This document shows, one piece after another, positions 49,501 through 62,124 of a stretch of DNA of 64,000 nt; position 1 is the stretch's first letter, and each line of letters starts with the position of its first letter. The notes under the pieces were generated by a model. The model worked only from the letters and a program-made list of their open reading frames with translations, was not told the origin of the DNA and did no database searches. The stretch spans positions 75,896,501-75,960,500 of the forward strand of contig CP142452.1 in the NCBI GenBank assembly GCA_038049695.1, in the 5' to 3' direction. The DNA is from Cinnamomum chago. Taxonomy: Eukaryota; Streptophyta; Magnoliopsida; Laurales; Lauraceae. The position numbers and the translations under genes were made by a program.

Positions 49501-50291
49501 AGCAGTAGTAGCTCCAAGAAGATAGTCTCCAGCACTGAATCAGTGGCTCCCAGGTGATGAAATGGGGGAGGAAGAAGATGATGTAGCCACTGTAGCTACT
49601 GAGAGAGGTCCCAGCAGTAATAGTTCAGTCGTTTGGAATGGGGGAAAAGAGAGAGGAAGTAGAGAGAAATGAAGAAGATGAAGTGGTGGCTGCTGGAGAA
49701 ATCAGTAACAGTAGCACAATCGTAGGAAGGAAATTGAAATGGAAGTTAGGAGAGGAACAGTAGTTGGGCTGGAAGTAGTTTTCTTGGGATGGGGGCTGAG
49801 TTTAGGTTTAGGGTTTATCTTGGGATAAGAGCCCTTAAATAGATTTAGGAAGGGGGGGTTAAGGACCAAATTAGCCCTAGGGTTTTCATGGGATTAGGGT
49901 TAGGGTTAGGGTAGGTTAGGTCTTTTGGTTAGGAAGCTTCTAGAAGAGCACCATTTGCACTAAACTCACTTAATTAACTTAATTAGACTCAACTAAGGAC
50001 CAATCTAGCTCTAAAAGCCTAGGATTGACTCAAACACCCAATTAACCCCAAAACTAACTAAACCAAGCTAGTCTAACTATAACTTAGGGAAATCTAACTA
50101 GTCAATCTAATTAGCCCCTAATTAGCCCAATTAATTAGTAATTAGCCAAGATTAGCAAAGATTAGCAATAATTAGCTAAGATTAGTAGAGATTAGCAAAG
50201 ATTAGCAAAATTAACCAATAATTAGCATAAATTAGAAATAAATAGTCTATAAAATAATAATTAGAGGGCCCACCAAGGGTGGGACCTCACA
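46592..50291. mobile_element. Solo LTR, family B (3700 bp), inside the LINE
   Basis: Begins TGTAACGCCCC, ends GGACCTCACA, and is flanked by the 5-bp duplication taagc (46587-46591, 50292-50296). No internal coding domain or second LTR copy is visible, so I call a solo LTR; a very long non-autonomous element cannot be fully excluded. It interrupts the end of LINE ORF1. Contains a roughly 100-bp degenerate tandem array bearing paired GGTYRACC sites (48252-48843). Probably Ty3/gypsy type (inference). Confidence 0.85.
48252..48843. promoter_or_regulatory. 100-bp array of paired GGTYRACC palindromes in solo LTR B
   Basis: Pairs at 48252/48273, 48352/48374, 48527/48547, 48627/48647 and 48727/48747, with a single at 48836; some sites have one or two mismatches (for example GGTTGATC, AGTCGACC). 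Within-pair spacing is 20-22 bp; pair-to-pair spacing is 100, 175, 100, 100 and 109 bp. Units share 'ctgcag..', an AT-rich spacer and 'cagtgt' before the palindrome. The pair at 48727 lies in a perfect 16-nt-arm hairpin (48719-48734 with 48747-48762). Confidence 0.75.
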
Positions 50292-51795
50292 TAAGCTCTA
50301 TTGCTCTAGAGGTCTTTTTCCCTTTATGTTTCTTTTTCTTCTTCGGAGGCTGAACGGTTATGGCCAAATCTGTGGAGGAGGGTGACCAGATTAAGGTAGA
50401 GGGAGCAGGATTAGAGGTTTTGGTGGTTGGGTGGGATGGGGGTTCATCCTGAATACAGAGGTCAACAGAGAGGTTAGTGGATATATCAGCCAAGAAGCTG
50501 TTGGATTGAATATAATGTGGACTAGAATGGATGGGATCAGGAACTACAGTATTAGATGAAGGTATGGGAACCATCTGAGTCACTTGTTCCAGGACGGAGA
50601 AGGGATTATGGAGATCTAGAGATGAATCTGATGGGGATAGGGGATCCTCCAAAGGGGTAGGATCAGTTGCAGAGTTGGGAGTATTGGAATCATGAGGAAT
50701 AGGGGAAGAAGCTGGATGCAGGGGATCATTGTGATTTTTTCCAGGAGCAAAGGGGGTTGGTAATAGGCCTGGGCCGGACGAACGAGGTGGAGGAGGCTTG
50801 GTCCTGGGCTTCTCAGTTCTACGGGTCGATTGGCCTGAGGATTGGCATTGACCTTCCCCATGGCCTGATCCCATACAAAGGGAACATGATAAATTTTCAT
50901 ACAGGACTTCCACTTCCACTTTGGTATCACCTGCAAGGTCGACCACTATAGTAGAGGGCTTTGGTTTTTGCAGATCTAGGTTTATGCATATCCTGGCACA
51001 CGAGAGGAACCTTTGGGAAGCAGTAATCTCATCTATTAGGATGGGGTTTCCTATGAAATTAGCAATTGAGAAAAGTATGTGCTGACTCCAACAGTGGAAG
51101 GGAAAGCCTTTTAACCTAATCCAGGTTGGGGACAGAGTAGGCCAGGAGAAGGTTTCCATACCTAAGGACCAAGGAAGGAGATGTAGCTTTCTGTGGCCAA
51201 GAGGGAGAGGGGAAGAAGATAAGAAGGAATCCCTAACCTGTGCGCAGTGAAACCTGAAGAGGAAGTACCCCTGATCTGTTAGGGAGATCAGGCTTTGGAT
51301 GGGAAGGTACCACGATTGGTTTGAAATTTGCTCTACCCACTCCAGTGAGGGTCGTTTTCCTTCGAAATGGCCAATCGCTGTAAAAGAGAAGGACTCTTGG
51401 CTTGAAGAAATCATTGTTTTAGGGATGGATACTGTTGGCTTTCCATCGACCCAGGAGGTTGGGGGCAGAGATTGAGGGAGGGCCAGAGGGGTTTGGGAGA
51501 GGAGAGAGGCATAAGATTTAGGATTGGGGTTTGAGGAAGAAAACATATTGGGAAGTTGGATGTTGGTTCCACGAGGGCAGGGCTTGTTCAGAAGGGCTGC
51601 CAGCTTTTGAATTTGGATAGAGGATAGAGTGGAAGGAGGAGGAGTCGGGGAGTGCTGATCGACTTGAAGAATGGCCACAATCTCTGCTATAGGAACAGAG
51701 TGCTCCAGCTGAGCTGAGGGAGGAGAGAGATCGGGGAGGAGGGATCGGGGAAGGGGGTCGGGGTCGAGGTCTGAAGCCATTTCTTTATTCAACAT
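50292..51795 (-). pseudogene. LINE ORF1: DUF4283/zinc-knuckle RNA-binding protein, truncated by solo LTR
   Basis: Minus-strand frame from the ATG at 51795, open to the LTR junction; without the LTR and one target duplication it stays in frame and ends at the TAA at 46531-46533, giving about 519 aa. The middle (about residues 125-290) has the pattern of the plant DUF4283 domain (W-rich, 'WIRLKGFPFHCW'), followed by a zinc knuckle CSLCMGSGHGEGQC of the CX2CX4HX4C type. The C-terminal third is Pro/Ser-rich. It would bind LINE RNA as a chaperone. The current copy reads into the LTR and stops at 50287, losing only its last residues. Confidence 0.8.
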
Positions 51796-51838
51796 AACTT
51801 TTTTTGGACGAGTTTAATTCAACCTTCATTCAACACTT

Positions 51839-52029
51839 AAGTTACTACATACGATCGGTTCGGTTTAAGCGGTTAACCGTGGGCTCAAACCAATAACCGA
51901 CCGATGTAAGCGGTTTTTATGATTTTCAAACCGTTAACCAAACCGGTCTACTAAAAACCAATCCAAACCGTAAGGTTCGGTCCGTTCGGTTCAGTTTTGC
52001 GGTGGTACCGGATTTTTTGTGCAGCCCTA
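51839..52029. mobile_element. Right-hand fragment of the hAT element
   Basis: Rich in ggtt/aacc subterminal motifs and ends in the inverted repeat TGCAGCCCTA before the duplication atagagac. Confidence 0.8.
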
Positions 52030-52489
52030 ATAGAGACAAGAAAAAAGCAACGGAAAGTCGCAGAAGCATTCCATAAGAATGGTCCTACTCATGAAACGCC
52101 TAAATCATTGAAAAAACAACCTCATCATATACTGTATAGTCCTTGTCAAATTTCACTCACATAACCCACCTACAGATTTTAACTTTTAAAATTACTTAAA
52201 TAAAAAATTATAAACAATTTAAAATTTTCATATACATCAATCTGACATTGGGCCCAAATCTTGTTAAGTTAAATTAATCATAGAAACTAGTGCATTTATT
52301 ATGTGGGATTAAGATTTTTATTAAGTAGGTCCCTAGAGAATATGCATTCCAGGGCCATTGTAATTCTTCTTAATTAGGTGAGACCTCCTCGATGGCCTAA
52401 GCACGTACTCCAGCTTTAAAGAAAAGTGTTGGGAGGTGGATGCCTCTATGTCTATGCAGGAAGGAGAATGATATGGAAACTTGTCTTTT

Positions 52490-52636
52490 GAAAGAAAGGG
52501 AATATGAAACGGTGGTTTACTTTTGCATCTTTTGGTAGAAGGAAACATGTTTTTTGAGAGAAAGGGAATATGAAAGGGTGGTTTACTTTTGCACCTTTTG
52601 GTAGAAGGAAACATGTCTTTTGAAAGAAAGGGAATA
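52490..52636. repeat. 66-bp minisatellite, second copy
   Basis: Units begin at 52490, 52556 and 52622, one fewer than at 23671-23888. The Mutator-like element again interrupts the last unit. Confidence 0.9.
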
Positions 52637-53574
52637 GAGGAATTTACGGCGCAGGTCCCCGTACAACCTCATACCACTCTTGAGGTCCTAGACACACCGT
52701 ATTTATAGATAAGATCCTTAATGTACTTTTTTTTTTTTGTCGTTTAGCGATTGGTCGATATCGACTATTCTGTGGGAACCCAAATAGAAATTGGGTTTTT
52801 CAGAAGAGAGAATAGGGAAGGGGAGGAGGAGGGAGAAGAGGGGAGGGGTGGTGTTACATAGGGATTTTTCAATCAGTACTGCTGCCAATCGTTGCAAAAA
52901 TTACAAGAACAACAACAACACTCTCTGCCCTTTTCTTTTCCATATCACATCAAATCTTCATTAAAACCCAATCAGTTTTCGTAGTTCAATGCGACTCCAT
53001 TGAGCTTTCTGCAGATCCTTAAATGTCAATTTCATAGGGTTCTGGCGATTTCAGGCCCTCAACTAAGATGAATTTTTCAAAACCCACTCAACCAAAGTAG
53101 ATACCTCAAATCTTGTTGCATTCTTTTTGTTGTCGTTCCAAATAGCGCATGCCATATCGATGTGAAGCCATTGAACTTTTTCCGTCTACAAATTGCAAAA
53201 GCAGTGATTTTGTTCAGTTTCAGCTCATCATTATCTTCTTGCATCAGTTTCAGCCCCTATCCCCTCCCCTCTGCTCCCTCCTGAAAAACCCAATTTTTAT
53301 TTGGGTTCCCGCAGAATGGTCGATATATCCCTCCATCTCCCCTCCCCTCCCCTCCCCTCCCATCTTCTCCCTCTTGAAAACCCAATTTCTATTTGAGTTC
53401 CGTAGAATGGTCGATATTGACCATAAAAATGATCGATATCGACCAATTGCTAAATGACAAAAAAAAAAAAAAAAAATACAAAACGCACCTTGAGGACCTC
53501 ATCCATAAATACGGTGTATCTGGGACCTCAAGAGTGGTATAGGGTCCTACAGGGACCTGCGCAGTAAATTCCTC
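52637..53574. mobile_element. Mutator-like foldback element, copy 2
   Basis: Same element, same 9-bp duplication (aagggaata at 52628-52636 and 53575-53583) and same site as 23889-24815, so it predates the older duplication of the unit. Several substitutions and small indels separate the two copies. Confidence 0.85.
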
Positions 53575-53639
53575 AAGGGAATATGAAATGGTGGTTTACT
53601 TTTGTATCTTTTGGTAGAAGGTAAAAGATAATGATACCC

Positions 53640-56253
53640 ATTTTACTTTCTGCAATGTTCTTCTTTTATCTTTTAACAGAAAGCAAAAGATAATAACATC
53701 TTATTACTTTCTAAACTTCTTTCTTTACGAAGAGGAAAGAAAGTCCGGGAGGGATAAAGGGACATAAGAAAAAAATGCCAGTCAATTAGATTTTCTCTGC
53801 TTGGAGTAAAGAATAAAAGAAGTTGAGGTCAGTTGGAAAGCTTATCATTTTATATTATAGCGAATGGTTTTCAATTCAATTTTGACTATTAGCTTTTGGT
53901 TTTTCCTCTCACTTGATCCCATCAACCTATTTCCAAGGTTACAATACAATTTTACTTGAATTAAATTCCAACATTAAAATTTATTTGAGGGTGATTGTTA
54001 TTCCAATAGATGCTAATTTTGGGTAAATGTTAATTCATGGTGCATTAATAAGTGTGAAGGGATTGGATTTGTCGTGAGGTATCCCATGCGAAGGTGAAAG
54101 AGTTACCTCTCACGCAAGTATGTGAGAGGTACCCTTTAGCAGAATATTACCTTAGATATATATATATATATAATCCCTCTTGTACAGTCACTTAAAAGAA
54201 TAAAATGGGGGTTTGAAGTTAATTTCATACCCCATACCAATGACAAAATGCCCAAAAAACCCACACATACTTCGTTCATTTCATCTCTATTTAATTATCT
54301 AAACTACGTATTCTACTTTATGCAGAAGCAATGGATGTTGAATGGTTGCTAGCAATCCCTTTCTTATAGTTTTGTTGTTACTTACTTAGGTTATTATATC
54401 CTTGCTAGTTGGGGGGAAGTGCTCCTGTTAACAAGGGTATACTTTTTCCTTTGCAGTGACTTGATATGCCAACCAATTCATAAAGGTAATTTGTATTTGC
54501 AGTTACATTGAGGATATGAGATTATCTAAATATCATTTTAGATAGATGATTATAACTCCCAATTTTAAAGTTTAAACTAATAATGGCTTTTCTAAGTGTT
54601 TTTGTCACTGGAATCCAACAACAGTTATTAATGGTTAATCGATGTTAAATTGAAAATAGTGTTAACTCTTACAAGAAGGTGAATATAAATAGTTTAAATC
54701 TCTCAAAGATAAAAAGTAAGGAGGGGTAGAAAAGAAGGTTAAATTACAATGGTTGACGCTCAATGCTTTGTGACACTGTAGAGAAAACAAAACTTTCTCA
54801 TATTCAGACCATGAGCCAATGCTCTGTGACACTGTAGAGAAAACAAAACTTTCTCATATTCAGACCTTGAGCCAGGCCTTGGCTCGGCTCAGCCTTAACC
54901 CGTAAGGATAGGGTAAGGGCCAAGGTAGTTTAGGCCCTCCAAGGGCTTTGACCTGTCCGGGGTAGGCCCTACATATATTGAGGGCTACGCAAGCACAACC
55001 TTGGGCCCAGTCCTACTCAACCCTTTGATAGCTTTATCTGCAACCCTCTCCCTTCTCTCTCTTCCACTTATTGGTGGGGCCCTGTTGGGCTCCACAGCAT
55101 GGGTGCACAAGGCATGCACCTTCAAGTTGGGGATCACCCCTATATAAGGGAGCTTTTGGGTTAGCTGGTGCGCTACTTATTTTAAAAATTCAAGTACACT
55201 GTTTGGAACATAATTCAGGAGAATCACGTGTCGATAGGATATGACTAAGATGATGATGATTTTGAATAGAGCTTGAGTTGTAACTCGAGTCCAAGATCGA
55301 GTCCCAACAACTCGATTCCGCTTTGAAGTGTGCTAATGAGCATTGTTATATGAAGGGTTTATCAAGTTTTTCACATAGAAGTCCCAATAAAACTAGAGGG
55401 TGAAAACCTGAAAATCCCCAGCTTCTTTTTTAATTCATATTATCATATTTATGTGTGCCTGTGTGAGGAGCCGAGCTCGACCTATAGTCAGGCTCCAAGT
55501 TGAGCCAAAACAAAAATGAAAAATGAGCTCAAGCCATTTTTCCAATGAGCCCATAAAATAAGCTTCACTCGAGCTCCAACCCATAAAATGTGGGCTCAGC
55601 CAACTCAAGCAGAGCCATAGAAAAACATAAAAGAAAAAGGGCTCAAGAGGTGGCTTGGTTCGTTGACGACCCAAAGTGAAACTAAATTGGGTGTAAAAGT
55701 GGAAGAAAGACATAAGGATTAATATATATATCATGGCAGCTACCAAGAACAAACAACATTGCAAAAACCAAGTGGGTCTGTTGATTGCCACATGAGCTTA
55801 AACGAGTCTTTCTAAGATAATGGCTTTTCTAGTCAACTAAAATATGACCAATAGATGCCAACACCCTCTGGGTTAAAACTTAAAACAAAGTTGTAAGAGA
55901 AAGGTCAAGATTTACTGTTGCTTGTTCAAAACCCAGTAGTATTGAAGTTGGGCAGCTGCATGGCAATTGCTTTATCAAAATCATTAGGAGAAACACCACA
56001 GATACTTAACAAAAGGAGGCCATTCCTTGTAAAGTCTGGTAGATTACTACTACGTCGACTCTATACACAAACCCAATGGGTTTAGTCGATCATAGGGTTT
56101 TGCCCAAGTGTGGTGTTATTTGACATACTGCAACGATTATAAAATACAAGACGATGGCCATGAGATTGAATCATCGCATTACAGCTTGTTACATTCCCCT
56201 TGCATTTGCATCTGTATCCTTTCTTCTTCTGCATTTGAGATAAATTCAAGGCA
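53640..56253. other. AT-rich intergenic DNA, second copy
   Basis: Near-identical to 24881-27498, including the 56-bp duplication at 54761-54872. No supported gene. Confidence 0.6.
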
Positions 56254-56670
56254 ATGGGTCGACCTTTCCCCTGGAACGAATGTCCTGATCAAAAGCTCAA
56301 CAATGCATTAAAAGATCGAATCGGGGATGTTACTTCTCTTGAATGTATTTGGCAAGATGCAACGATAGGATCTGATGCTAATCTCTCCCGTGGTAGCTTT
56401 CCTATCGACGATGCAGCGATACAAGAGTTTAAAAAATGCCTAAATCTCGAGACAGGAAGCGAAGTCACAGTCTCGGGTTATACTGTGGATGGAAAACGAC
56501 ACAAGCTGAAGCTGAAAATTAACCAGGGTAGTTATGTACTGGAAGGACAATGGAAAAGTATCATGAACAAATATCAGTGGTCCAAAGAAACAGAAATCTG
56601 CTTCTGGGGCGTTCGATATGGAGGAAGAAATAGTGGAGAGCCTTGTTTTGTGTTCACCAATAACATCTAG
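56254..56670 (+). CDS. Small B3-domain-like protein, copy 2
   Basis: 138 aa, identical at protein level to 27499-27915, in the recent 28.76-kb duplication. The same B3-like C-terminal half is seen (KLKLKI, SYVLEGQW, ICFW). The flanks are equally duplicated, so any promoter is shared. With only one lineage represented, identity says nothing about selection. Confidence 0.5.
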   Translation: MGRPFPWNECPDQKLNNALKDRIGDVTSLECIWQDATIGSDANLSRGSFPIDDAAIQEFKKCLNLETGSEVTVSGYTVDGKRHKLKLKINQGSYVLEGQWKSIMNKYQWSKETEICFWGVRYGGRNSGEPCFVFTNNI

Positions 56671-56974
56671 AAGACTAGAACAGCGGTGGTGCAGTGTGAG
56701 AGTGAGTGTGTGAAAGAGATGGCTAGGTTATAATATGCATGTTGCTGGTTTTAACAGAGAGTTAGGATGTCATACAAGTGTTGCTGTTGTTATTAGAGAG
56801 AGTGTGATGTTATAGTGCAAATGTTACAATTTTTAGTATGCTTGTTAAATCCATAGTCGTATTACTATAATCATCTTCTTGAAATATTAGCTTTGTTTAG
56901 TTGAGGTTTGAACTTGAGTTGCTATTGTTTTTTATTTATTTCCTTTTTTTCTAGAAAGAAGCCTGAAGGCTCAG

Positions 56975-59204
56975 TGTCATGACCCGGACCCGAGATCAGA
57001 GTCATTAGAGTTAACCCCCGGGTCGCGATGCTCATACTTACTCCCGTTAACTCCGAATTAACCGAAATTAAAACGAAGTTCACAAGGGATCTTGCATAAG
57101 TATCTGTCAATGTACAGTTGTGCGGAAATATACAATAATATACATTGACAACCATTTAATAAACCGAATCAGACTATTTACTTTAAAATGAAAAATTCAC
57201 TTACATTGTTTCAGTTCTTCTATAATCAATCACTGCATATTCAAAATACAATGCAGGGGACCTCATTTCTAATACTTACAAAACCAAAATGAATAACAAA
57301 AGAGTTTATAAAAAGTTTCCAAAATATTTCAATGTATACGCTCTCCAATCATGTCCATTCGGTTAGACCTCCTGGAGGTATCGAATGGGCCTCCTCCACT
57401 GGTGGGACGGTCTCGAAGGGACCGGCACGGACAACTGAGCCTGTAATATCATCAGTAATACCATGAACACGACGGTTCAACAAGGTATACATATATTTAT
57501 GACATGTTCACAATTCTTGACAATTCATTGTTCAACAGTGCTAAACAATCTATAATAAATACAAGTAACAATGATAATCATATGACAACTACACCAGCAT
57601 TGGTTTCAACTCCATTCAGTTCTTCCAAATGGAAGCATTTCATATTCATTCATTCATTATGTTCAGCCTTTATTAATGACTTATCAATAGGACTCGTCAG
57701 TCCTTTGACCTTTCGGTCCAATGAGGTGAGATCTCCCAGTGTCTTGATCAGAGATTACTGGTGTCTCACGGAGTTCCGGAACACTCCCAATTCCATCTAC
57801 TGCAGTAGGATTAGTCAGTTCATTGTTACTTTTCGTAACTGTTCATTTATTAATTCATTCAATTTCAATTCAGTAATGAGTTGAGGAAACCGCTATGTAG
57901 TGCCAGACCAGTTAACAACTCTCATTAATCTTATTCTAATTCTAAACTAATCCTCGAACCATCCATAAAGTGTAACATTAGTTATTAATGCACGTATTAC
58001 CATCGATAACATTACTTAGGTGATTATGCATTAGAATAACCTTAGTTAACACTTAGGGAGGTTTAAACACGATTAACATTAGTCTACAAACTTAGACTTT
58101 GAATCTCGGAAAGCCGGACATAAATCTGCACTTCCCAACATTTCTCAGTGGGCTAGGTCGACCTAGCAAGGCCCAGGTCTACCTGCAGTTGTAAGTGGAA
58201 ATTGCCTGAATAGTATTTTGGTCAGGTTCCAGAGGAACCTTACCCAGTGTGCCCGGTCGACCGGGCTAGGTGGCCGGTCGACCGGCCACACTGCAGCAAC
58301 AGAACACAGAGTTCTGTTATTGCGGGGCCTTGAATGGTTTTCAATCCATTCTTTTCCTCTTTCTTTCCCTGATGACCTAATAGACAATTAGTGTATAAAA
58401 TTAACAATAACACACTAATCTTAAACATCTACCTAATCTAACCACAATTAACACAATAATTAGGGTTTCAAACCCTTAAATTACCTTAACCTTTGATTCA
58501 TCATCTATTTCCATCAACTCATAGAAACATCTTAACAATCATAAATACAAGGATACACTTGCCTTAGTTTGAAGCTTAGTAGACACAAAAATCCTCTTTT
58601 AGCTTGGATTTGAGATAGAAAGCCTCACTTGAAACTTCACTTGATTAAGAAGATGACAAAGATGGATGCCTCTTCACTTGTTTCACCTCAATTCACACTT
58701 GATGACAAAAGAATGGAAGAAAGAAAAGAAAGAAGAGAAACGGATGAAAGAAATGAAACAGAGGAAGAAAGTTGACTAGGGTTTGAGATGAATGAAGTTA
58801 ATTTGCTTATATAAGCTTTATTTTTGCATTGAAGTCCATTAAATTCCTTTAATTCCAATTCAAGTCACTTAAAGGTCCATTTGATCCGATATTCGTCGAA
58901 TAACTTCAAGCCTTTTATGAAAATCATCCTACTCGTCAAGATACATATGCTGGTATCCGAAGTTTCCGTATTCGACAAAATAAGGAAAAATTCGTATTTC
59001 CGAAAAAGTCCTTGGTTTGCTCATTTGAGCTTCATTTCCATTCAATTCATTTCCTAATCTTGTTTACTCTCTCATCAAGCCTAAATTAGGTTAATTCAAT
59101 TTCATTTGGTGATAATTCACCATTAAGCCATTTAAACAGGCTTAATTAGCCTTAATCTTGATTAATTAGAGTTAATTGTGATTAACTCGGGACGGAGCCT
59201 AACA
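56975..59204. mobile_element. Solo LTR, family A, copy 2
   Basis: Same ends, length and ctcag target duplication as 28220-30449, so it is a copy made by the segmental duplication and not a new insertion. A few substitutions distinguish it. GGTYRACC array at 58156-58293. Confidence 0.9.
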
Positions 59205-62124
59205 CTCAGTAAACTTAGTTTAAATGATTGAAATGAGATTTCTTGAAACTTGGTTGAGTGAGTAATGGGTAATTTTTATTGAGGAGTGGGCTCCACCCAA
59301 GGGGGTATATATATTGAAAAGTATTTCCGCTTCCTCTACTAACGCCTTGATGTTTTTGGTTGGAATGACCAGCTAAAGAAATTCAAGAGTTTTGAGTAAT
59401 TTCATGATAATGCATTGTGAAGATTTATCATTGGATGGAAATATTACTTGAAATAAGGATTTGGAGACTCACCATTTTTCCTTTTGTAGATGTGATTTCC
59501 TACTCTCTTTTGTATTTGGATATAAATAGAGAAAGTTAATTACAGGGGAGAAATCTTTTTGAAATGTTCCTTTAAACAAAAGATAATTAATAAATAGTTA
59601 CAGATGCTATTCCCTAATAAAAGTTTCATTTGTGAAAAAATGTTTCCTCCACCTTCTATAAGGCAGGAGAAAGTTACGTACATACATATCATTTTCTTTG
59701 CAAAAAAGTAGATAACTTATCTTTAAAAAACAAAGGAGTCAAGTGAAGAATAAACTTTCTCCTTGAAAAGAAATAGTCTCACTCCCTCAAACACAAGCAC
59801 CACATGTGAGACCAAAGTGAGATTACCTCATTACTCATTAGACGGGTGGGTGCACACTGACTGCACCACTTAGGTGGGTGGGCTGTTGCTTTCTTCAACC
59901 ACAGCTTTAGCTTAGGTCTGCAATTTGGATTGGGTTAGATATCGCCGGCCCAACCTGCATCCAGCTCAACTTTGTATTCTATTTATCCAAACCCACCCAA
60001 TTGTGGTTAATTCATGTTCAATAATGTCCAAAAAGTTGCCACCATGAATCCCCTATATTGGGCAGAATCCCTCATCTAGAAGAAAACGAACCCAATAAAC
60101 TTAAATAGTAAATATGTATGCTTAAAATCTTTCAAACTAGAAAACAAAGCTGTAGCCATATCTTACTACACATGTCGCAACTTCTCAAATTAGGAATCAC
60201 AGGGTGGTTGTTGTGTATAGCACACCTGCTCCGACGGAAAAAACACCAAAGAGAGAGAGAGAGAGTTTTTGTATATACCGCCTTAAGGTTCATAGAGATG
60301 GGCAGGTTTCCATACTTCTCCCTAGCCACTAGGCCAAACTTCGAAACTTCGAAAAAAAAAAAAAAAACAGCACATAGAGAGAGAGAGAGAGATTTTGTAT
60401 ATACCGCCTTAAGGTTCATAGAACTTGTAAATAGGCTCTCGTGGTTTTAGTATTTGTATATAATCCCCTTTTTCATTTTAATACCTTCCCTATTTCCAAA
60501 ATCTATCATCCTAATGAGAATGGGTAACCAGCATCAGATTTATGTTGACTTTTTATAAAATGACAGCTTTGCCCTTAAATCCATTAAACAAAATGAGTGT
60601 CAGATATTTGCAAAAATATAATTATTTTATCCCACGTACCAGTTGTCTCTCTCCCAATAGATTTCTCATGCACATGATGCCCAATGATGTATTTTGAAAC
60701 TTTCAACAATCCAACAATAGGTCGCACATGGACTGGGTCAATTATAACAATTAACTTGCTTGTCATGATCGATTTGAATTAATGAAATGGGATTCATAGT
60801 GATAAATATCGATTTATGTAGGGTTACTCTCTTTCTCTCTCATCAACTGTACTATAGTATTTGTCAATGTTACAGGCTTTAGAGAAAACTACAACCAAGC
60901 TTTTCAAATTATGCACATTGGGATGAAGAGATAGGCAAAAGGTGTCATTTTACCGTAAAAACTTATAGTGGTTGAAGGGCTATTGATTCCTGAACATGGA
61001 AAGTAATAAAAAAAGGAAAAAGGGGGGATATACACAAATACGAAAACCATAGAGGTGTATTTGCAAATCCTAAAAACTTAGGGTGGATATAAAAAAACCC
61101 CAAAAAAGTTGCTTAGAAACTATGTAGAAAGACTTGTGATATTATCTTCATCCATTCGTACAAGAATTGACTCTTGTGCATTCCAACTTGTGATCATCTT
61201 CATTCTAGCTCTGTCTTCCCTAAAAACATATCGCCACGTTAAGAAAAAGAGCCCACTTGTATCCTTCGTACGTGGATCTAATTTAAGGCATGCTGGTACA
61301 GGTATACTTGTATCAACCCCATTTCTTGCCCTGGATGATCCAATCGTTTTTATTTGATCGGGATTTATATTTTAGACCCCCTTTTGTCAGCTCATTAAGG
61401 CAGCTCAAGCTCAGTTTCATTAGGACACAACCCAAGATTAAGCTCAATCCTCAAGCTTTTTTTAATCAAAGCATGATCCAAATTGATTAAAAAAAAGCAA
61501 AAAAGAGTGAAAAAAGGGTTGAAAAGTAGGACAGGCCACTCAAGAATACCCACGAGTAGGAAAGAAAACTAAAGACTTAAAAGACAACAAAAATTGACAA
61601 AAGCAGCAGCAACACCAAAAGCAAGTTTTAACCACCACACAACTCCATAACTCAAATTCTTATTTCCTAAAATTTTTCTGTTAAAAAGAAGTCACTTTGT
61701 TATAAAACTAAAGCTCCCTGGACCTATTTCATACGCGATAGATTTTAAATGAGTTACAACTTCAGCTAAGATAAGCAGAAAATCAAATTCTCCTGACCTT
61801 AACAAAAGAAATAATAAAACTAATAATATTATTAAATAATATTTTATTATAAGTAGACGGAGAAGAAATTTGTGTTGTCCCTAATCATGCCATAACTCAC
61901 TATTATGTGTATAAATTGGTCATAATTTGCCCAATTCTAGTTGGACTTCTGACATCTTGGATGCTTTTATTGAGACCAATCATTGGGCTCCCTGATCAAA
62001 TTTGATGCTAAAAGCATCACATTAATCTGAACAGAAAACCTGCTTATCCAAGAGGAGACTTTATTTCGAAAATTTGTAACCATGTTACCAAATTTGAAAT
62101 AAGTCATCAAAATTGTAGCTGGCC
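59205..62124. other. AT-rich intergenic DNA, second copy
   Basis: Near-identical to 30450-33365, with the 124-bp GA-containing duplication at 60245-60423 and a small indel near 60750. No supported gene. Confidence 0.6.

Larger units (their letters stand above)
42813..51830 (-). mobile_element. L1-type LINE, decayed, split by a solo LTR
   Basis: Minus-strand non-LTR retrotransposon of about 5.3 kb once the 3.7-kb solo LTR is excluded. Order: ORF1 with a zinc knuckle, ORF2 with endonuclease, reverse transcriptase and C-terminal zinc-binding domain, about 100 bp of 3' UTR, then an A-rich tail (reverse complement of ttttttgtttt) at 42811-42820. Candidate 8-bp target duplication caacactt at 42805-42812 and 51831-51838. 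ORF1 stop and ORF2 start overlap (ATGTTTAA at 46531-46538), as common in LINEs. Confidence 0.8.
34109..52029. mobile_element. Non-autonomous hAT element (about 1 kb) split by later insertions
   Basis: Terminal inverted repeat TATGGCTGCA at the left and TGCAGCCCTA at the right (10 bp, one mismatch), with the 8-bp duplication atagagac at 34101-34108 and 52030-52037; both are hAT hallmarks. Subterminal regions are full of cggttcggtt repeats. Its own sequence is 34109-34539, 42425-42804 and 51839-52029, about 1.0 kb, with no transposase. Everything else in this span is nested insertions. A second copy of its left end begins at 62868. Confidence 0.85.
33366..62124. repeat. 10.9-kb repeat unit, copy 2, split by nested transposons
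   Basis: Front block 33366-34108, then a 17.9-kb insertion (34109-52029), then the body from 52030 to 62124. The insertion is flanked by the 8-bp duplication atagagac. From about 53.65 kb on, the body matches copy 1 almost perfectly; its first 1.6 kb matches less well (about 97%). Confidence 0.9.

Noticed and set aside
49890..49912. Short run of TTAGGG repeats
   Set aside because: Three units only, the human-type and not the plant TTTAGGG form, inside solo LTR B; no sign of an interstitial telomere.
51873..51880. GGTTAACC in the right end of the hAT element
   Set aside because: Belongs to the ggtt/aacc subterminal repeats of the hAT and lacks the paired 20-22-bp spacing, so not counted with the LTR arrays.
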